Positions 45,755 through 54,087 of a DNA stretch of 64,000 nucleotides are shown here, in pieces. The position numbers and the translations under genes were made by a program. The stretch is from Paenibacillus sp. PCH8 (GTDB lineage: Bacteria > Bacillota > Bacilli > Paenibacillales > Paenibacillaceae). Location: NCBI RefSeq assembly GCF_002968835.1, contig NZ_PKQK01000002.1, positions 62,001 through 126,000 on the forward strand, in the 5' to 3' direction. Within the stretch, counting starts at the first letter, position 1, and every line of letters begins with the position of its first letter. The notes under the pieces are model-generated. The model did not search any database and was not told the origin of the DNA. It saw nothing but the letters and a program-made list of their open reading frames with translations.

Positions 45755-47878
45755 TCACATCCTTATTTTTAAACCAAAGCCTTGATTCAAATCTTTGGTA
45801 ATTTTTATAGTTCCGTTCAACTTCTTATTAACTATTTCTCGTATGTGATAAAGTCCTACTCCAGTTCCACTAGCTGTATATCCTTTACCAAATTCAAATA
45901 GTTCATCTTCGTTAATTACTCTAGTGTCCATTCCTTTTCCATCATCAGTTAAATTAATAACATAGTCGCCGTTTTCTTTAGCCATTTTAACAGTTAAAGT
46001 ATCTGATTGGTGTTTTATAGAATTACTTACAACATTCTCTAAAATGACTGCAACATCCTGAGTTGAGAATCTTGTAACATATTCAACATTATCCTCTATG
46101 CCAACTATAATTTTTATATTCGTATATTTATTTAAGACATTCTCACAGTACTCTAAAATAAATTCAAACATATCTCCCTCGGTCATTTCCTCTTTTGTAT
46201 TAAATTGAGCCAATCCACCATATTCTAATGTAGCATGTATTCTCTTTACTTGATAAGATATAGTTTTCAAACTTTCCCATGCTTCATGCTCATTAAATCT
46301 ACCTCTTTGTAACTTCATAATTAACTTTCTCACTACACTTTCAATCGTACTGACATTAATTTTAACCATGTGCAACTTTTCAGCAAAAACAAATTGATCT
46401 TGTGACAATGAATCAACTAGAAAATTATTACGTTTCTTCTCAGTTTTCAGAATTGAATTTGTATTTTGTAATTCTACTCCCAGGCCAGCAACTTGTTGTT
46501 CTGCATAAAATCTTTTTTGCTCTTCATTTTCTCTTGATTTTTCGGCTTCTTTGCGTTTTTCCTCCTCTATTTTACGGCGTTCAATCTCCTTTCTTTGCTC
46601 TTCTTCATAAAAAGCCATTTCTTCAAATTTTACTTTTTGTCCCAAATGAACACGTCTTCTTATTAATGAATTAATTATTGGCTTTAAAATTGAGATTAGT
46701 AATTGAACTCGTTCATCTTTTTCTACAAAACCTTGCCTGTTTGAAGTTGCAATATCGCCTAATTCATTGTGATCTAGTATGTTAAAACTAATTTCACCTT
46801 CAATATAATTACTAAACGCCTGTGTATTTTTAAGATAATCCAGGAAATTCTCTACTGCTAGTTTATTTCTAACATAAAGTCGTAACTGATTCGGTCTGTA
46901 AGCTTTATTTTTTAAATACTCAGCATCATTTAGTTTGGCATCATCATTCTGAATAGAAGTATGAATACCAATCCAGCCAATCATCTCATAATCCAATTCT
47001 TGAGAAGTGTATGATCCATCCTGTTTAAGGAATTTTTTTTTCCCCTTTACAGTAAAGTCAGAAGAGTCAAGCTTCTCGACATATCTTGGTGTGTTCATTA
47101 CGCTTTCTACTGAAGATTTTACGATTACACTTTCAGCCAACCTATTCGAGAAATTTATTTCCGTATTATTATAGATTGCATAAATATTTTTAAACGCGAT
47201 TGACTTTTCGACTTTCTCAAAGCGTAAGGGTGAGTTTTTTTCAGTTAAAATTGCAGCTTCTATCTCTCCTGGCAGTGTATCCGTTAAATAAAAATCAGCC
47301 AATCTTGCTTTTAAACCAGCTAATGTCTTTTCACCGAAATAAGTTAAGTCAACATTTGTTAGCTTAATCATTGTTCCTGTTTCAAATTTTTCCCATTCCT
47401 TTTTCGTTTCAATTTCCATTTGGTTAACATCAATTCTATCCAAATGTGGCAAGTCGGAATCTTTCACATTTGATGCATCGAGACACCAAGCAGAGGTTTC
47501 ATATTCAGTTTTGGAAATAATAAAGTATTTACTCGATAGATAAAGTGCCGCTAATTTACCTATACCTTTTCGGCCCATTAATTGCTTCTTAATTTCTTCA
47601 TCAATTTGACCATCCTCACGTTTATCTCTACCAATAAGGACATATTTTTCAGCAATATCTTCGTAACCCATCCCATGTCCACTATCTAATATTTCAATAA
47701 CAGAGTTCTTTTTATCTTTCATATTAATATAAATCTTAATATTTTTAGCTTGGGCATCTAAACCATTTGCCACAAGTTCAGCAATTGCTGTCCAATGATT
47801 CGAGTACAAACCTTTCCCAAGAAGCTTCAAAGCAAAATATGAGAAATTAAAGTAAATTGTACTATCAGAGTTTTGCAT
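45755..47878 (-). CDS. Double-GHKL ATPase (MORC/Hsp90-like N-terminus, kinase-like C-terminus)
   Basis: 707 residues, soluble. The N-terminal GHKL ATPase has IAELVANGLDAQA (Glu34, Asn38, Asp41), LDSGHGMGYEDIA, and the ATP lid GRKGIGKLAA (102-111), as in MORC, MutL and Hsp90 relatives. A transducer-like region follows to about 420, then a charged coiled coil (425-490). From about 490 there is a DHp-like helical part with KLHMVKINVSTIE, and a second GHKL domain of histidine kinase type: VILENVVSNSIKH, INLTDDGKGMD, FGKGYTASGTGVGLYHIREI. The kinase-like end would suit phosphotransfer to the receiver protein encoded next. Two GHKL domains in one chain is unusual. Related ATPases are known beside DNA methyltransferases. 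The start is ATG, nine bases after the methyltransferase. Confidence 0.78.
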   Translation of the reverse strand: MQNSDSTIYFNFSYFALKLLGKGLYSNHWTAIAELVANGLDAQAKNIKIYINMKDKKNSVIEILDSGHGMGYEDIAEKYVLIGRDKREDGQIDEEIKKQLMGRKGIGKLAALYLSSKYFIISKTEYETSAWCLDASNVKDSDLPHLDRIDVNQMEIETKKEWEKFETGTMIKLTNVDLTYFGEKTLAGLKARLADFYLTDTLPGEIEAAILTEKNSPLRFEKVEKSIAFKNIYAIYNNTEINFSNRLAESVIVKSSVESVMNTPRYVEKLDSSDFTVKGKKKFLKQDGSYTSQELDYEMIGWIGIHTSIQNDDAKLNDAEYLKNKAYRPNQLRLYVRNKLAVENFLDYLKNTQAFSNYIEGEISFNILDHNELGDIATSNRQGFVEKDERVQLLISILKPIINSLIRRRVHLGQKVKFEEMAFYEEEQRKEIERRKIEEEKRKEAEKSRENEEQKRFYAEQQVAGLGVELQNTNSILKTEKKRNNFLVDSLSQDQFVFAEKLHMVKINVSTIESVVRKLIMKLQRGRFNEHEAWESLKTISYQVKRIHATLEYGGLAQFNTKEEMTEGDMFEFILEYCENVLNKYTNIKIIVGIEDNVEYVTRFSTQDVAVILENVVSNSIKHQSDTLTVKMAKENGDYVINLTDDGKGMDTRVINEDELFEFGKGYTASGTGVGLYHIREIVNKKLNGTIKITKDLNQGFGLKIRM

Positions 47879-47887
47879 ACAATCCCT

Positions 47888-49021
47888 CTATCCTATTAAT
47901 CTTTCTATCTGATTAGCTAGTTCCATTGCCAAGAGTGGAGGAACAGCATTTCCAATTTGAGTCTTGATCTCATACCTATTTCCATTGAATTGAAACCAGT
48001 CTGGGAAAGACTGTATTCTCGCTCCCTCACGCGGTGTCAGTCCCCGATTTTGATTATAGTGAATACAGCGTAATCCAGATGGTGTTGAAAGATTTTTCGT
48101 AATCGTAGTACACGGTTGGTTCGGAAGTAAACGTCCATATGTATTGCTGTATCCTGACGTCAGTCTATACTTTTCTTCAAGAACTCCCTGATCAACTAAG
48201 CCATTAATGTAGTTTTTACCTTCTCCAGGTATTACATGATTTACAATAGTCTGAATTTTCTCCCCGTATAGGGCTGAAAAATGACAAGTCAAATTTTCAT
48301 TATTCCCTCTCATTAGTCTTTGATAGTTGTTCACAGGGTTATTATTGAGATAATCATTTAGCTCCCCACCAGGTTCAACTATAGGTAAATCGGAAATAGC
48401 CTCCTCCAAAGATATAGTAGGGACTCCTTCTAATGCAGTTGGAAACTCCCATTCAATATCTAAATCATTTCTAATACCTATAATAAAAACTCTCTCTCTG
48501 TATTGAGGTACACCAAAGTTCACCGCATTCAAAACCCTATATTGAATGTTGTAGCCCAGTTCTTCATTGATATGTCTAAATTTATTCTCAATGTCATCAA
48601 TCACAAGGTTCCCGTTTTCATCTCTCATAGAGAGCATACCTTTTACATTTTCAAAAAGGAACATGCGCGGTTCAATCATAGACAACATTCTATAATATTC
48701 GTTGTACAATTGTGCTTTATCGTCGTATTTCCTCTTTCCAATTGTACTAAAAGATTGACAAGGAGGTCCTCCTATGATCAAATCTATCTGCTCTTCTCCT
48801 ATTAACTGCTCTATCTCTTCTTCTTTGAAATCCTTAATATTCTTATGAATCATATTAACATCTGGAAAATTGATGCGAAATGCTTGTGCTGCTGCTTCAT
48901 CAAACTCATTAGCAAAAACTATTTCACAGTTTTCATTTCTAACAAACTCTCCGTTAATCAAACTATAGTAGAAACCAAAAGTAAGCCCTCCAGCCCCAGA
49001 AAACAAATCAACTATTCTCAT
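47888..49021 (-). CDS. DNA (cytosine-5) methyltransferase
   Basis: I use ATG 49021, preceded by GAGGAGATAAGT. Extra upstream residues to 49099 do not fit the family. 377 residues with the motifs in order: I DLFSGAGGLTFGF, IV GGPPCQSFSTIGKR (catalytic Cys), VI FENVKGML, VIII QYRERVFIIG, a short target-recognition region (about 240-300), IX and X (GLTPREGARIQSFPDW, IGNAVPPLLA). It should methylate cytosine at C5 in a short site that cannot be read from sequence. It is the first gene of a three-gene operon with the double-GHKL ATPase and the receiver-HEPN protein. No restriction nuclease is seen next to it, so the modification may mark self-DNA for an ATPase-dependent response. Confidence 0.92.
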   Translation of the reverse strand: MRIVDLFSGAGGLTFGFYYSLINGEFVRNENCEIVFANEFDEAAAQAFRINFPDVNMIHKNIKDFKEEEIEQLIGEEQIDLIIGGPPCQSFSTIGKRKYDDKAQLYNEYYRMLSMIEPRMFLFENVKGMLSMRDENGNLVIDDIENKFRHINEELGYNIQYRVLNAVNFGVPQYRERVFIIGIRNDLDIEWEFPTALEGVPTISLEEAISDLPIVEPGGELNDYLNNNPVNNYQRLMRGNNENLTCHFSALYGEKIQTIVNHVIPGEGKNYINGLVDQGVLEEKYRLTSGYSNTYGRLLPNQPCTTITKNLSTPSGLRCIHYNQNRGLTPREGARIQSFPDWFQFNGNRYEIKTQIGNAVPPLLAMELANQIERLIG

Positions 49022-49129
49022 ACTTATCTCCTCATCGAAACCCCATTTAAACTTACATACTTTGATATTAATACATGTACCTGTTTTGTACAATACCACG
49101 TATTTTCGTAAAAATAACCTTAACTTTTA

Positions 49130-49416
49130 ATTCAGGCTACAAAACTAAATCAAGTCCAACAGCAATTAAGTTAGTGCCACAATTGATAACTGAACTGAAA
49201 TTTCAATCAAGTGTTCCCCTATTCGTTTCCATAGCCATGGACATCCTGTCTCCTCTCTCATGCTCGCCCAGAACATCAACCATAAGATGGTAAAAGAAAT
49301 CCTCGGACATTCAGACATCATAGTAACCTTGGTATGTACTCTCATGTCTTACCTGTCGTTCATAAGCAGACCGCTTCGCAGTAGGGGGATATGTGTTATT
49401 TGGCTCTCACCAATAG
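49130..49416 (+). pseudogene. Decayed tyrosine integrase, C-terminal part
   Basis: The plus strand reads SGYKTKSSPTAIKLVPQLITELK, the region before the catalytic core of phage integrases. After a deletion it continues with MLAQNINHKMVKEILGHSD (the LGH catalytic His) and then, in a shifted frame, MYSHVLPVVHKQTAS with the YSHVLP active Tyr. The stop is at 49416. The Arg-containing core is lost. About 140 bases after the stop resemble those behind the remnant at 52561, so the two are copies of one ancestral end. Confidence 0.75.
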
Positions 49417-49564
49417 TTGGACTTCAAACATTTAAATTGATTCGTAAATCTGGGCAATACTATGTACCACATTAGACTCACTCAATCAAAAAAATCATCA
49501 AAAACTTCCTCACTATGATTATTAGTGTGCCCCCAACCATGAAATATGGTTGGAGGCACATAAC

Positions 49565-49589
49565 AAAAACTCGCTAAACACTCGAAACT
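49565..49589. terminator. Left arm of a terminator split by the IS element
   Basis: AAAAACTCGCTAAACACTCG pairs with CTTGTGTTTAGCGAGTTTTT at 50853-50873. Together they match the terminators at 21141 and 52866. The original hairpin is interrupted by the IS. Confidence 0.8.
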
Positions 49590-49626
49590 TGGTCATACCC
49601 CTGTCAAGTAGGCAGATGAAAAAAAG

Positions 49627-50454
49627 CTATGCTGCCAGCGCGCATCGATATTCAATCGGTGCGCGTTGTTTGAGTTTGGCTTGAAAGCGTCGGTAGTTGT
49701 AATTGTACATGTAATCTTCCACGGCTTGTCGAATCTCGGCTTCTGAATTACACTGGTTAAGGTACAGCTTCTCTGTTTTGAGATGCGAAAAGAAAGATTC
49801 GATGCATGCGTTATCCAGGCAGGTTGCTTTGCGAGAGTGGCTGCCTTTGACGCCGAATGCTTCTAATCGTGAGTTGTACGCCTGAGACGTGTACTGGAAG
49901 CCCTGATCCGAATGGAGCACGGCTTCCCAAACGTCTCTTTTTTGTGTCCATTGTTCCACCGTATCCAATACGAGCTGAACATCGTTCCGTTTAGATATTT
50001 GCCAAGCTACAATTTCGTTGTTGAACAAGTCTTGAATCACAGATAGGTAAACGAATGTGTTTCCATTCGAAATATAAGTAATATCCGTCACCATTTTTTG
50101 CTGGGGTGCTGTGGCATGAAATTTGCGCTTCAGGCGATTCGGATAAATAACAGATGGCGTATAGCTGGACTTCTTCCGCTTCTTGCGAATGACCGATTGG
50201 ATCGATAGTTCCCGCATGATTCGCCATACTTTCTTGTGATCAACGTTCAGACCAGCCTCCCAGAGCGCCGTGGTCATGCGAGGATAACCAAACTCTCGAT
50301 TTGCAAAATGAATAGCCATCATGTGTTCTTTGATCTCACGCTCACGGTCTTGTCTTGCGTCTCGCTGTGGCTGAGTTGCTCGCCATTTGTAGTAACTGGA
50401 ACGGGGGATTCCTGTAATCGATAATAGGCGTGTAATGCCATGCGAGCAGCGCAA
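49627..50454 (-). CDS. IS3-family transposase OrfB (DDE catalytic domain)
   Basis: 275 residues. An HTH_21 segment near 35-85 (REFGYPRMTTALWEAGLNVD) is followed by the rve integrase core. The DDE residues are seen in VTDITYISNG (first Asp), VLHSDQGFQYTS (second Asp) and DNACIESFFSHLKTE (Glu). The end YNYNYRRFQAKLKQRAPIEYR is typical. The ORF is probably made mainly as an OrfAB fusion by -1 frameshifting. Read without its own start, it is open back into orfA. It catalyses excision and insertion of the element. Confidence 0.95.
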   Translation of the reverse strand: MRCSHGITRLLSITGIPRSSYYKWRATQPQRDARQDREREIKEHMMAIHFANREFGYPRMTTALWEAGLNVDHKKVWRIMRELSIQSVIRKKRKKSSYTPSVIYPNRLKRKFHATAPQQKMVTDITYISNGNTFVYLSVIQDLFNNEIVAWQISKRNDVQLVLDTVEQWTQKRDVWEAVLHSDQGFQYTSQAYNSRLEAFGVKGSHSRKATCLDNACIESFFSHLKTEKLYLNQCNSEAEIRQAVEDYMYNYNYRRFQAKLKQRAPIEYRCALAA

Positions 50455-50486
50455 TTCGTCTATGATATCGTAGTTCTCCCGTTGGC

Positions 50487-50807
50487 TCAGTGCTTCTCCT
50501 TTACTAGATTTGGATACCGCTTTTTTAAATAATCTACCTGTGCTTGAAGGTAGTCCCGTTCTTCTTCTACACTGCTAAAGGCAGTACGAGGCCGTCCTTT
50601 CAGTGGATTCGGAACATTGTTTTTTCGCTCATCGAACGCTTCCCCGTTTTTCCATTTTTTTACCCACACCTTCAGTTGTGAACAGTTTCGAATTCCTTCG
50701 CGATCAGCGACCACCTTGTAACTTGAAGAACCTTCGACATAGGATCTAACAGCATTCAATTTAAATTCTTCGGTATACGTGTGAAATGTTTGTCCTTTTT
50801 TGGCCAT
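50487..50807 (-). CDS. IS3-family transposase OrfA (helix-turn-helix)
   Basis: The ATG at 50807 follows GGAGGGG, giving 106 residues. The N-terminal HTH (YTEEFKLNAVRSYVEGSSS, then ADREGIRNCSQLKVWVKKW) binds the inverted repeats. A leucine-zipper-like tail follows (EERDYLQAQVDYLKKR). Near 50520 the minus strand has A-AAA-AAG in the orfA frame, the standard -1 slippery heptamer of IS3 elements. The shifted frame joins that of orfB. Confidence 0.92.
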   Translation of the reverse strand: MAKKGQTFHTYTEEFKLNAVRSYVEGSSSYKVVADREGIRNCSQLKVWVKKWKNGEAFDERKNNVPNPLKGRPRTAFSSVEEERDYLQAQVDYLKKRYPNLVKEKH

Positions 50808-50852
50808 AAAAATATCCCCTCCAGGTGTCACTTGAAGGGGATAATACCAACT

Positions 50853-51067
50853 CCTTGTGTTTAGCGAGTTTTTAAGTATGTTAACCTAAGAAAAATTCAT
50901 TATAATACTATGCAAAAATAGTTTTAAACATTAAATGTGAGCAATTGATATAAGCTCAACTATAGTTCTTATTGATTTGAATTGAGCTACCACATCTTCA
51001 AAACATGTTTGAAGATGCTTTTATAGCCTTTATAGGATTTTGTGATTTCTATTTGTATTGATGATTT
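50853..51067. other. Right arm of the split terminator and non-coding spacer
   Basis: The right terminator arm is at 50853-50873. The rest is AT-rich without a supported gene up to the stop of the HEPN-like gene at 51068. Confidence 0.5.
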
Positions 51068-52297
51068 CTACAACTCATCATCCGAAAAATCAGTCTCTTC
51101 TTCATAATAGGATTTAGAATAGAAGTCTCCCTCAAAATCTAACAAATTAAAGTACTCCTCATCAGACAAATCAAACACTTTACATATTTTAACTTTATCA
51201 TTATTCCATTTATCTAAAATGAGATTTTTACAGCTCAATGTTAAACTTAGTCCATCCATCAAATCCATATCATTAGAATCGTAATATGTCCTACTGTATA
51301 TGAATTCTGATTCTAATGTAATAAAAATTGAATTCAAGAGAAATTCATCAAATGAAATGGAGGATTTTTCATCATCAAAATCATCGTAAATAGACTTCAT
51401 TCTATTCATTCTTTCTATTAATCTTCTCATTTTAGCTTTGTACTCTAAATCTTGTTTTTTAATTTTCTCACGAAATTCTTCTGACTCAAAATAAGTGTAA
51501 CCGAGTGCTTCAAAGATTTCACCTTGATCATTTGTGGGAGATTTAACTTTTTTACGTTTCATACTTTCCATACTTTGTTTATCATAGAAAAATTTCATTA
51601 ATCTTTCGTAATCATCCAATCTTATGTCTCCATTAACATACTCCAATTTTTGTATTAACGAACCAATTAGTTCTATAATAATTGGTTCTTCCAACACCTT
51701 TATTTTGATATCCTTTATTGCATTTGAAAAGTCATGTGCTAAATCTGGATTAGGTGAAAACTTATTGGAACCTTCCTGTAAAAGTCTTTCAAATGAATAT
51801 CTTTCGTTATCTAACTCGGAATTATATAAATTAACACATTCCTCAAATAGACTGTATAAAACTATTATGTCAGTATATTCTATTTTGGCTGTAAAATGAG
51901 TCAAACCATTTCGTAATGTATTCAATCTCATTAATTTAAATATAAATTTCTCATCAAATCTTTCTTCATTATAAAGATAAGCAAGTATCTCATAAGCTTT
52001 AGTAAAGGAAACAGTATGTAAGTTTTTTCCTTTTGGCATTTTTTCATTATATAGTTTTCTTTTTTTATAAGAGTTTATAACCTTTCGGTAAGAGTTGCTA
52101 TCCTGCATTTCATAAATCAAAAACTCATTTCTAGACTGCAACAAATATTTAAACGTTAACTCTAGTGCATTGTGTAAATTAAGAATTAACATTTTGTAAT
52201 TCTTCACATTTGAGCGATCAACAATGATATTTTGAAGATAGCTTTCTGAGACTTCCAAGGTTAATTTTATGTTATCTTCAATATCTAATTCAAACAA
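51068..52297 (-). CDS. Hypothetical protein with a HEPN-like motif
   Basis: 409 residues, very rich in Lys, Glu, Asn and Ile, no membrane segment. I do not recognise a named family. The first 150 residues are helical and look like a HEPN domain: ILNLHNALELTFKYLLQ, then RLNTLRNGLTHFTAK with Arg129-x4-His134, the RNxxxH pattern. The second half has a region rich in charged residues (about 200-330) and an acidic end (EEETDFSDDEL). The start codon is TTG behind GGAGG at eight bases. The gene stands alone in the island between the IS and the tRNA, with clearly lower G+C than the core genes. A stress or defence role is only inference. Confidence 0.6.
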   Translation of the reverse strand: MFELDIEDNIKLTLEVSESYLQNIIVDRSNVKNYKMLILNLHNALELTFKYLLQSRNEFLIYEMQDSNSYRKVINSYKKRKLYNEKMPKGKNLHTVSFTKAYEILAYLYNEERFDEKFIFKLMRLNTLRNGLTHFTAKIEYTDIIVLYSLFEECVNLYNSELDNERYSFERLLQEGSNKFSPNPDLAHDFSNAIKDIKIKVLEEPIIIELIGSLIQKLEYVNGDIRLDDYERLMKFFYDKQSMESMKRKKVKSPTNDQGEIFEALGYTYFESEEFREKIKKQDLEYKAKMRRLIERMNRMKSIYDDFDDEKSSISFDEFLLNSIFITLESEFIYSRTYYDSNDMDLMDGLSLTLSCKNLILDKWNNDKVKICKVFDLSDEEYFNLLDFEGDFYSKSYYEEETDFSDDEL

Positions 52298-52560
52298 TTC
52301 ACGTACCTCCTTAATATGACTAATGAATAATTTTAAATTTATACAAATCCAAGTAACATTTTACAACTTAAAGTTATTTTTGGAAAGCATAATTTTTTAA
52401 TTTCACTACTTATCTTCGTTTGTAAAAATTAAACAGACGAGTTATCTAAGATTAATAAAAAGTAATGAATTATTCTAAGCCGGCTAGAACAAAAATGATT
52501 CTTTCTCAAATGTAGATTCTGCCCATTAATTTTTTGGTTTCAGACAAATTGTCACCTCTT
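52298..52560. other. AT-rich spacer
   Basis: Promoter region of the gene at 52297. I see no other feature in it. Confidence 0.4.
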
Positions 52561-52718
52561 TCATGCTCGCCCAAAGCATCAACCCTAAGATTGTAAAAAG
52601 AAATCCTCGGACATTGAGACATGAGAGTATGTTGGATGCGTACTCTCATGTCTTACCTGCTGTTAATAAACAGACCGCTTCGCAGTACGGGGATATTTTA
52701 TTCAGCTCCCAGCAATAG
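52561..52718 (+). pseudogene. Second decayed tyrosine integrase tail
   Basis: It starts with MLAQSINPKIVK, then after one extra base EILGH, a stop, and in another frame LDAYSHVLPAVNKQTASQYG to a stop at 52718. LGH and AYSHVLP are the catalytic His and Tyr regions of tyrosine recombinases. It is clearly similar to the remnant at 49130 and reads toward the tRNA-Ala, the usual place for the integrase of a tRNA island. The bases from 52719 to 52865 are non-coding and resemble those behind the other remnant. Confidence 0.75.
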
Positions 52719-52865
52719 TTCGACTTCAATCCATCAAAGTATTACGTATATCTGGACAATATTATGTACCACATTGGAGTCACTGAATCAAAAAAAGCAC
52801 TAAAAAAACTTCATTGTGACCATTCGTGTGACCACAACCATAAAAGCAAATCATTTTCTCATAGC

Positions 52866-52911
52866 AAAAACCCGCCAAACACTCGGAAATCCTTGTGTTT
52901 AGCGGGTTCTT
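52866..52911. terminator. Terminator between integrase remnant and tRNA-Ala
   Basis: AAAAACCCGC-AAACAC / GTGTTT-GCGGGTT with T runs. It can stop both the tRNA transcript (minus) and the former integrase (plus). Confidence 0.8.
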
Positions 52912-52917
52912 TAGTTA

Positions 52918-52990
52918 TGGAGCCTAGGGGGATCGAACCCCTGACCTCATCGCTGCCAGCGATGCGCTCTCCCAGCTGAGCTAAGGCCCC
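52918..52990 (-). tRNA. tRNA-Ala (anticodon GGC)
   Basis: 73 nt fold as a complete cloverleaf: acceptor GGGGCCT / AGGCTCC with one G-U, D-arm GCTC..GAGC, anticodon stem CATCG / CGATG with loop CTGGCAG (GGC), and T-arm AGGGG-TTCGATC-CCCCT. The discriminator is A, and CCA is not encoded. Its 3' 42 bases are repeated at 44475, and shorter or degraded copies lie at 18361 and 14215, so this gene is an integration hot spot. Confidence 0.95.
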
Positions 52991-53175
52991 AGGATATGAA
53001 GAAGATAACTTGTCCAGCACCGCTACGTTCCACAGGCGACTCCTATATCATATAAAATCCAGCTTTCGCTGTCAATCACTTTTTCATGGTCCAAAGTGAT
53101 TGGAGAAGAACAACCGATTTCACTGGCACACACGGACTGGAACCCCAGACTGCTCTTCTCCCTTTACCCACTTCA

Positions 53176-53643
53176 CTAATCCTCCAAATCATCTTTGGAC
53201 AACAGGGATTTTAGTTCTTTCATGAACATATTGATGTCTTTGAACTGGCGATATACGGAAGCAAAGCGTACATACGCTACTTCATCGACTGGAAACAGCT
53301 GTTCCATCAATAGCTCACCAATCTGGCGACTCTCAACCTCAGCATCAGCTGTATTACGCAAAGACTTCTCTACTTCGGATACCATCATCTCGAGCGTCTC
53401 AACAGAGACCGGACGTTTCTCACAGGCACGGATAAGCCCGCGGAGAATCTTGTCCCGACTAAACTCTTCCCGACTGCCATCTTTCTTGATGACAATCAAT
53501 GGTGTTTCTTCAATCATCTCAAACGTTGTAAACCTTTTGGCGCACTGCTCACATTCACGACGACGCCGAATCGACTTGGATTCATTCGCTGGCCTTGAAT
53601 CAAGCACCTTGGTTCCTAGATAGGCGCAATAAGGACACTTCAA
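53176..53643 (-). CDS. nrdR: Transcriptional repressor NrdR
   Basis: 155 residues, the usual length. The N-terminal zinc ribbon is [19 protein letters not shown] with the second pair in [16 protein letters not shown]. The ATP-cone follows ([20 protein letters not shown], then [20 protein letters not shown]). NrdR binds ATP or dATP and represses ribonucleotide reductase genes through NrdR boxes. It is monocistronic. It lies beside the tRNA-Ala on the core side of the island junction and marks the return to conserved chromosome. Confidence 0.97.
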   Translation of the reverse strand: MKCPYCAYLGTKVLDSRPANESKSIRRRRECEQCAKRFTTFEMIEETPLIVIKKDGSREEFSRDKILRGLIRACEKRPVSVETLEMMVSEVEKSLRNTADAEVESRQIGELLMEQLFPVDEVAYVRFASVYRQFKDINMFMKELKSLLSKDDLED

Positions 53644-53758
53644 ATCAGATCACTTCCCACGTTTTACTTTTTACCACATATTCCCTGTACTGATTTAGTA
53701 ATGAAAATCGTATTGGCGACACATAATACTTTTACCAACCGCGAGGAGGTGAACAGCA

Positions 53759-53980
53759 ATGGCACAAAGCAATGGTAACTCCAACAACCTGGTGGTAACT
53801 AAAGCTTCCGCAGCACTCGAGCAAATGAAATATGAAGTTGCTCAAGAACTCGGAATCAGCATCCCACAAGACGGATACCAAGGTAACATGACTTCTTACG
53901 AGAACGGTTCGATCGGTGGATACATCACGAAGCGTCTGGTAACAATTGCAGAACAGCAATTGGCAGGTCAATACCAATAA
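53759..53980 (+). CDS. Alpha/beta-type small acid-soluble spore protein (SASP)
   Basis: 73 residues, ATG behind AGGAGGTGA. The family pattern is plain: NNLVVTKASAALEQMKYEVA, with QELGI just after (the germination protease site region), then GNMTSYENGSIGGYITKRLV. These proteins coat and protect DNA in the forespore and are cut at germination. The codon choice is strongly biased, as expected for a very abundant protein. It is divergent from nrdR and followed by a strong terminator. Transcription by the forespore sigma factor G is expected from the family, though I did not identify its promoter. Confidence 0.96.
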   Translation: MAQSNGNSNNLVVTKASAALEQMKYEVAQELGISIPQDGYQGNMTSYENGSIGGYITKRLVTIAEQQLAGQYQ

Positions 53981-54008
53981 TATCTGCATCGTAATACGTT
54001 ACACAGAG

Positions 54009-54050
54009 GAGCATGGAGCGGCCGGTGAACAACCGGTCTGCTCTGTGCTT
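54009..54050 (+). terminator. Terminator after the SASP gene
   Basis: A GC-rich hairpin (GGAGC-GCCGGT-gaaca-ACCGGTC-GCTC, outer GCA/TGC) ends in T-rich DNA 28 bp past the stop. Confidence 0.7.
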
Positions 54051-54087
54051 CTACTTATATGTTGAACTATACAAACACGATATCCAC

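Larger units (their letters stand above)
49590..50849 (-). mobile_element. IS3-family (IS150-like) insertion sequence, complete
   Basis: About 1260 bp. The ends are inverted repeats that begin TGGTCATACCCC (left) and, on the other strand, TGGTATTATCCCC (right). The element is flanked by the 3-bp duplication ACT (49587-49589 and 50850-50852). It carries orfA and orfB in the usual overlapping arrangement with a frameshift signal. It has split a terminator hairpin: one arm lies at 49565 and the other at 50853. Both genes are intact, so it may be recent and active. Confidence 0.9.

Noticed and set aside
49260..49475. 71-codon plus ORF as a small protein
   Set aside because: Part of it is an integrase remnant in mixed frames. 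Treated as a pseudogene instead.
53195..53623. 142-codon plus ORF opposite nrdR
   Set aside because: Shadow of the well-conserved nrdR gene.
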